From: Cacajao melanocephalus
Lineage: Eukaryota; Chordata; Mammalia; Primates; Pitheciidae
Length of the DNA stretch: 64,000 nucleotides
Direction of reading: 5' to 3'
NCBI GenBank assembly: GCA_963573385.1
Contig: CAUYLG010065568.1
Span: 17,049-81,048 of the forward strand
The notes beneath the pieces are model-generated. The model was given only the letters and a program-made list of their open reading frames with translations. It was not told the DNA's origin and searched no databases. Every line of letters starts with the position of its first letter. Within the stretch, counting starts at the first letter, position 1. A program made the translations under genes and the position numbers. Below are positions 58,461 to 64,000 of this stretch, piece after piece.

Positions 58461-59573
58461 CAAGCCCAAAACATTAGATTCTTTACATTCCTTCAGGTGG
58501 ATCATTTACAATGTGGACTTACAGATTTCTCTTTCAGATTCACTTCTTTCCAATCAATTCACAAACAAAGCGCCATTTCTTGGTGGCATTGTTTACTGTA
58601 TCAGTAGAGTCTCAGGATTATTGACAAACCAAACTCAGACTCAGATGGGATCTCTTTATCAGCTTGGATCTTGAAAATTAAGGGGTAGGTTTCAGGCACA
58701 GCTGGATTTCAGGAGTGCAGCTGGTGTCAGCGTTATCTCTTGGTTATTGTTTTGTTCTCTGCTGACATCCTTCTCAGGCAAGTTTCTCCCATGTGGTGGC
58801 AGAGGCAGCCGCCAGCAACAACAGAGAAAAAGCCCCTCCTTCCTAATTGGCCCGGGGACAGTTTCAAGTTCAGCTGTCACTGGCCGGACTTGGGTCAACA
58901 GCCATGCCTGAACCAATCCCTGGGCCCAAGGGAGATGAGGGGCTCATTGCCAGGCCCAGGTCACCTGCTGGGAGCCAGGGGTGGAGTCGGGCAGAGCCAA
59001 ACCATGTGGACAGAGGGCAGGGGGAGGATGTTCTGCCGAGACAGATGGCCCAGCATTGCTGGGAGAGTAGGGTGTGGCCGCCAGCAGGGAAGAGCAACAG
59101 ATGGCCCTACACCCAGGGACAAATGTAGTTGTTTTTAATTTTTAACTAAATAGAATATTAATATGCTTCCAAGAGTCAAAGTATTCAAAAAGGATCCGTC
59201 TTCCCTGTTCCTCATAGCCCTTTTAGGGCAACCAATTTCATTGGCATCTCATTTTTCCTTCCTGTGTTTCTTTTGGTAAAAATAAGTTGATGTATTTATG
59301 TTTTCTTGTTTCCTCCCTTTTGTACACATTAGATAGCATACAATTTGGACTCTTTTGTACTTGCTGCTTTCACTTAACAAGAGAAAGGAAAACATTTGTA
59401 ACCAGCTGTGCTAATTCTTGCCACCAACAGTACACAGCATGGAGGTTGATTTGAAGATGATGGCATGTCCGTGTGCGCATAGGAAGGGACTGCCAGGCTG
59501 CTCTTCTGCCGAATGGTGTCTTTATGCTCTTAAGCCTGGGTGCCAAGTAAATCTCTCTCCTCTTCCATTGCAG
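58461..59573. other. Unique intronic DNA upstream of TPCN1 exon 3
   Basis: No repeat family recognised except AT-rich, L1/L2-like scraps at about 59,130-59,410. Two overlapping plus frames at 58,740-59,138 lack support. Confidence 0.5.
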
Positions 59574-59698
59574 ATGGTGGCAGCTATGCCATCCATGACT
59601 CCCAGGTACCCAGTCTCAGCTCTGGGGGCGAGAGTTCCCCCTCCAGCCCCGCACACAACTGGGAGATGAATTACCAAGAGGCAGCAATCTACCTCCAG
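59574..59698 (+). CDS. TPCN1: TPCN1 coding exon, residues 38-79
   Basis: The acceptor is a pyrimidine-rich CTCTCTCCTCTTCCATTGCAG. The donor after 59,698 is a consensus CAG|GTGAGT. The exon is 125 bases: two bases finishing Asn38, then 41 codons ending ...NYQEAAIYLQ, phase 0. It continues the cytosolic N-terminal tail of TPC1. A Ser/Pro/Gly-rich linker (about residues 47-62, SLSSGGESSPSSPAHN) is a plausible phosphorylation region. The segment after it leads towards the first transmembrane segment in the next exons. Residue 49 is Val (codon GTA, 59,606-59,608); I remember Ala in the human reference but am not certain. That codon sits in CAG|GTACCC, a weak cryptic splice donor inside the exon. 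Joining exons 2 and 3 gives one uninterrupted frame, the best internal proof of the gene model. Confidence 0.93.
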
Positions 59699-59701
59699 GT
59701 G

Positions 59702-60352
59702 AGTATCTCCGGTCAGGCCCTGGCAGTTCTCTGCACCTGGTGGTGGGGCGGGGCAGCCCGGGCTCTGTTAGTTGCCCAGAAATTCAGTTCCAGCATTGGT
59801 TCATGCTGCTGCTGCTTGTGTGTGAGCTCCAGGTGCGTGAGATGGGGGTGCTGACCTGACTGTGCTCCCAGGGAAGTCTGCTGTGCGCCGGCTTGTCTTC
59901 AGACCTCTGTTTGGGGCTGTGCCAACCCCCACAGTTATTCCCAGAGTCTGTCCACTTGTCCTTCCCTGCCACCCTCCCTTTTCTCAGGGCACACTGAGAG
60001 GCCACATTCTCAGGAGGGAATAATTCTTTACATACTGAATGATGTAGCTTTATTCCTGTTTAACTTGTTACTGCTTTCCTGTTTGCTATTTTAGGATTTT
60101 TCTTTTCTTTGAAAAAAATATTTTCGCGTGAAAGTAATACATGCTCATTATAATAAATTTAGATACAAGAGGAAATAAACATTCACCTAAGGCGGTCACT
60201 GTCAACATTATTTCCTTTCAGATTTAAAAAAATGTCTATTAAGAATAATACATCTGTTTTCTAAAATAATTTTTAAAAGTCATATGGTATTTGCAATTTT
60301 ATAGTCTTCTTTTTTTTTTTTTTTCCATTGCATACAGCATAAGCATTTTCTT
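59702..60352. other. Unique, increasingly AT-rich intron 3 DNA
   Basis: An ancient LINE scrap is possible at about 60,060-60,250 (AAAGTAATACATGCTCATTAT). No exon. Confidence 0.45.
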
Positions 60353-60651
60353 TGTCTTTTTTTGGAGACAGTCTCACTTCATCACCCAGGCTGGAGTTGG
60401 AGTGTAGTGGCTCGATCTTAGCTTGCTGCAACCTCCGCCTCCCAGATTCAAGCAGTTCTCCTGCCTCAGCCTCCTGAGTAGCTGGGACCACAGGCACATG
60501 CCATCACACCCAGCTAATTTTTGTATTTTTAGTAGAGATGGGGTTTCTCCATGTTGCCAGGCTGGTCTTGAACTCCTGACCTCAGGTAATCCGCCCACCT
60601 CAGCCTCCCAAAGTGCTGGGATTACAGACATGAGCCACCACACCTGGCTAT
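60353..60651 (-). repeat. Alu
   Basis: Antisense, full length, small GGAGTTGGAGTG duplication. Confidence 0.9.
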
Positions 60652-61130
60652 TTAAATAGCTTTAAATTATATCAGCTAACTTATCCTAACTGACTTAACC
60701 TGATAATCTTGAATATTTTCCCTTATTGTAAATTATAGTCCAAGGACAATCTATACTTAGCAACCCACCCCCTTACATCTAGAATTATTTTACTAGGAAA
60801 GTAAAAGCAATGGAAATTCTAAGAAATGGATTTACCGGGTAGAATGAATCAACAATTTGTAGGGCCTTGATGTTCAGCATGGAATCCTCTCCACAGGAAG
60901 TGTTGCCTCTTTACTGGCGGCCCCACTGGTGGTGGCATTTTAATCTTAATCTTGCCAATCTTGTCACTGTAAGATTTCAGTTGCTGGGGTGCACTGAGTA
61001 AGAGTTTGGAAGAGGAAATAGACTTTTTCTTAAATTCATTTGAATCATAATTTTCCCTGATCTTTCTTATCTGAAGCAGCTCTCCACTGCAAGTATTTGT
61101 TTTGTCATTTGAAAAAGATTTAGTGAAATT
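60652..61130. other. Anonymous AT-rich DNA
   Basis: A 94-codon minus frame (60,849-61,133) has no recognisable product. Confidence 0.45.
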
Positions 61131-61352
61131 CAAGCCTGGGCAACATGGCAGAACCCCATCTCTGCAAAAAACACAAAAATTAGCCAGGCATGGTCTGTGT
61201 ACCCTGTAGTCCTAGTTGCTTGTGGGACTGAGGTGAAGGGATCTGCTGAGTCCAGGAAGGTGAGGCTGCAGTGAGCTGTGTTTGTGTCACTGCACTTCAG
61301 CCTGGGTGACAAAATGAGACCCTGTCTCAAAAAAAAAAAAAAAAAAAAAAAT
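61131..61352 (+). repeat. Alu, 5'-truncated
   Basis: Begins at CAAGCCTGGGCAACATGGC; flanks AAAAGATTTAGTGAAAT and ATATTTAATGAAAT. Confidence 0.85.
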
Positions 61353-61719
61353 ATTTAATGAAATGTAGACATTTATTTATTTGATGGTTGTTCAATCATC
61401 AGTTTCTCATATATTCATGCAGCATCATATGCACCTAAACAATCACGTTTTGTTTCAAGTGAAGGCAACAGAAGTGTTTTGTCACAAGCTCAGGAATATT
61501 GTCACACGCTCAGTAATACCTGTTAATGACCTAGCAGGGTCACCTAGGCACATCACCTTCTCCGAGGCTGGATAAGAGCGTGGGATAGGTCAGAACACAG
61601 ACTTAGAATGGTTGAGGCCCTAAGGATCCTGATAAGTCCTTCTTTTCCTAAGCAGGTAGGACACTGGTAATGAAAATATGGGACTTTAAGGGGGCACCTG
61701 CTAATCTTGTAACAAGCCT
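61353..61719. other. Anonymous unique DNA
   Basis: No feature recognised. Confidence 0.5.
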
Positions 61720-61835
61720 CCGAGGCTGCAATGATCATTTCCCACTTTACAGATGTGGCAACTGAGACTCAGGGGCCAAATGATGCCCAAGGCCACCCAG
61801 TTAGAGAGTTGCAGAGCTCCAGATTTAAACTGTTT
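61720..61835. repeat. MIR-like fragment
   Basis: CACTTTACAGATGTGGCAACTGAGAC core. Confidence 0.75.
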
Positions 61836-62060
61836 CACCTCCAGATGATTTTCTTTATTCTGCATCATTTATGAAATGACCTTGTGCATCTCCTTGAAAA
61901 TGGGCCATGTATTTGTGGGAAAAAGTGGTTATGGAACAGCTGGTGTCGTATGATCATTTTAAACTGATGTCATATAGCAGCGTATGCATGTGGGTATGTA
62001 TGTGTACAGATACCCATGCATATCTGGAAAGTTGTTGAAAGATTAAAGGTGATTAGCTCT

Positions 62061-62193
62061 GGCTGGGTGTGGTGGCTCACGCCTGTAATCCTAGCACTTT
62101 GGGAGGCCGAGGTGGGTGGATCACCTGAGGTCAGGAGTTCAAGACCAGCCTGGCCATCAGGGTGAAACCCCATCTTAAAAAAAAAAAAAAAAA
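62061..62193 (+). repeat. Alu, 3'-truncated left monomer with A tail
   Basis: A perfect 16-base duplication AAAGGTGATTAGCTCT (62,045-62,060 and 62,194-62,209) encloses a left-half Alu with its own poly-A: a complete short insertion. Confidence 0.93.
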
Positions 62194-62342
62194 AAAGGTG
62201 ATTAGCTCTGGTTGATGGAATTTTTACTGCCTTGTAATTCTATATTGTTTAAATTATTTTTACCAAAAATCCATCATTTAGAAAAACTTAGATTTCTGTG
62301 AACAGTCATTCACAGCTATTCCTGGAGGATGAGATGGCCTGT

Positions 62343-62625
62343 TTTTCTTGAGACAGAATCTCTGTTGCCCAGGCTGGAGTATAGTGATGAAATCTCGCTC
62401 ACTGCAACCTCCTCCCAGGTTCAGGTGATTCTCCTGCCTCAGCCTCCCTGGTAGCTGGGATCACAGGCACCTGCCACCATGCCTGGCTAATTTTTGTATG
62501 TTTAGTAGAGATGGGGTTTCACCATGTTGGTCAGGTTGGTCTCGAACTCCTGACCTTAAGTGATCCGCCCGCTTGGGTCTCCCAAGGTTTTGGGACTATA
62601 GGTGTGAGCCACAGCGCCCGGCCCA
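62343..62625 (-). repeat. Alu
   Basis: Antisense, with small deletions (AGAATCTCTGTTGCCC). Confidence 0.9.
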
Positions 62626-63353
<728 letters not shown>

Positions 63354-63394
63354 TCTTCTGGGACAATTCCAAGTCCTAGAGTTAAAATCTGAGC

Positions 63395-64000
63395 TCCTTA
63401 CACTAAAATTAACTCCAGATGGATTAAAGACTTAAATATAAGACCTAACACCATAAAAACCCTAGAAGAAAATCTAGGCAAAACCATTCAGGACATAGGC
63501 ATAGGCAAAGACTTCATGACCAAGACACCAAAAGCATTGGCAACAAAAGCCAAAATAGACAAATGGGACCTAATCAAACTCCACAGCTTCTACAGAGCAA
63601 AAGAAACAGTCATTAAGTGAATTGGCAACCAACAGAATGGGAAAAAAATTTTTGCAATCTACCCATCTGACAAAGGGCTAATATCCAGAATCTACAAAGA
63701 ACTAAAACAGATTTACAAGAAAAAAATAAACAAACCCATTCAAAAGTGGGCGAAGGATATGAATAGACTCTTTACAAAAGAAGACATACATGAGGCCAAC
63801 AAACATGTGAAAAAATGCTCATCATCACTGGTCATAAGAGAAATGCAAATCAAAACTACATTGAGATACCATCTCACGCCAGTTAGAATGGCGATCATTA
63901 AAAAATCTGGAGACAACAGATGCTGGAGAGGATGTGGAGAAATAGGAACACTTTTACACTGTTGGTGGGAATGTAAATTAGTTCAACCATTGTGGAAGAC
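63395..64000 (+). mobile_element. L1PA-type LINE-1, 5'-truncated, runs off the window
   Basis: Well-preserved sense ORF2 C-terminal coding sequence from AACTCCAGATGGATTAAAGAC to the window end, ending in the conserved ...[16 protein letters not shown] region. A TGA after KETVIK (about 63,605-63,619) breaks the frame, so ORF2 cannot be intact. Far less diverged than the other L1 pieces here. Confidence 0.9.

Noticed and set aside
58740..59138. 132-codon frame upstream of TPCN1 exon 3
   Set aside because: No acceptor/donor pair in phase and no recognised homology; treated as chance.

Overview
This is mammalian, Alu-saturated nuclear DNA. Roughly 60 Alu copies or fragments occur in 64 kb, together with old LINE-1 and LINE-2 pieces, MIRs, MER5A-type DNA transposon fossils and LTR remnants. 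AluY-type copies and a young L1PA-type piece at the right edge point to human or a close ape. Two short exons match my memory of the start of TPCN1 (two-pore segment channel 1), which places the window on human 12q24.13 or its ape orthologue. The identification rests on recognised protein sequence, not on a database search.

Layout. Bases 1-19,058 are read as intron 1 of IQCD (also called DRC10, a cilium/flagellum dynein regulatory complex gene) on the minus strand. I see no IQCD coding exon there; the stretch is repeats and anonymous unique DNA. Around 19,059-19,500 lies a CpG-rich, TATA-less, head-to-head promoter. It has a strong minus-strand splice donor for IQCD exon 1, four CCAAT boxes, GC boxes and an RFX X-box-like site, and it leads into TPCN1 exon 1 on the plus strand. 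The CpG island continues to about 20,050 and carries two CACGTG E-boxes.

TPCN1 then runs rightward. Exon 1 is 5' UTR, ending probably at 19,687. Intron 1 is about 5.0 kb. Exon 2 is 24,711-24,947, with the start codon at 24,836. Intron 2 is 34.6 kb. Exon 3 is 59,574-59,698, and intron 3 runs off the right edge. The window therefore encodes only the first 79 residues of TPC1, the cytosolic N-terminus with an acidic dileucine sorting signal. All transmembrane segments lie beyond the window.

The rest is intron. Points of interest are regulatory (the shared promoter, E-boxes, uORFs, an alternative exon-1 donor and a well-formed cryptic exon in intron 2) and genome-archaeological (nested insertions, two sites hit serially by Alu-type insertions, a tandemly triplicated MIR, an LTR inside an Alu, and a palindromic Tigger MITE). 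I found no prokaryotic feature, no CRISPR array and no convincing new protein-coding gene.
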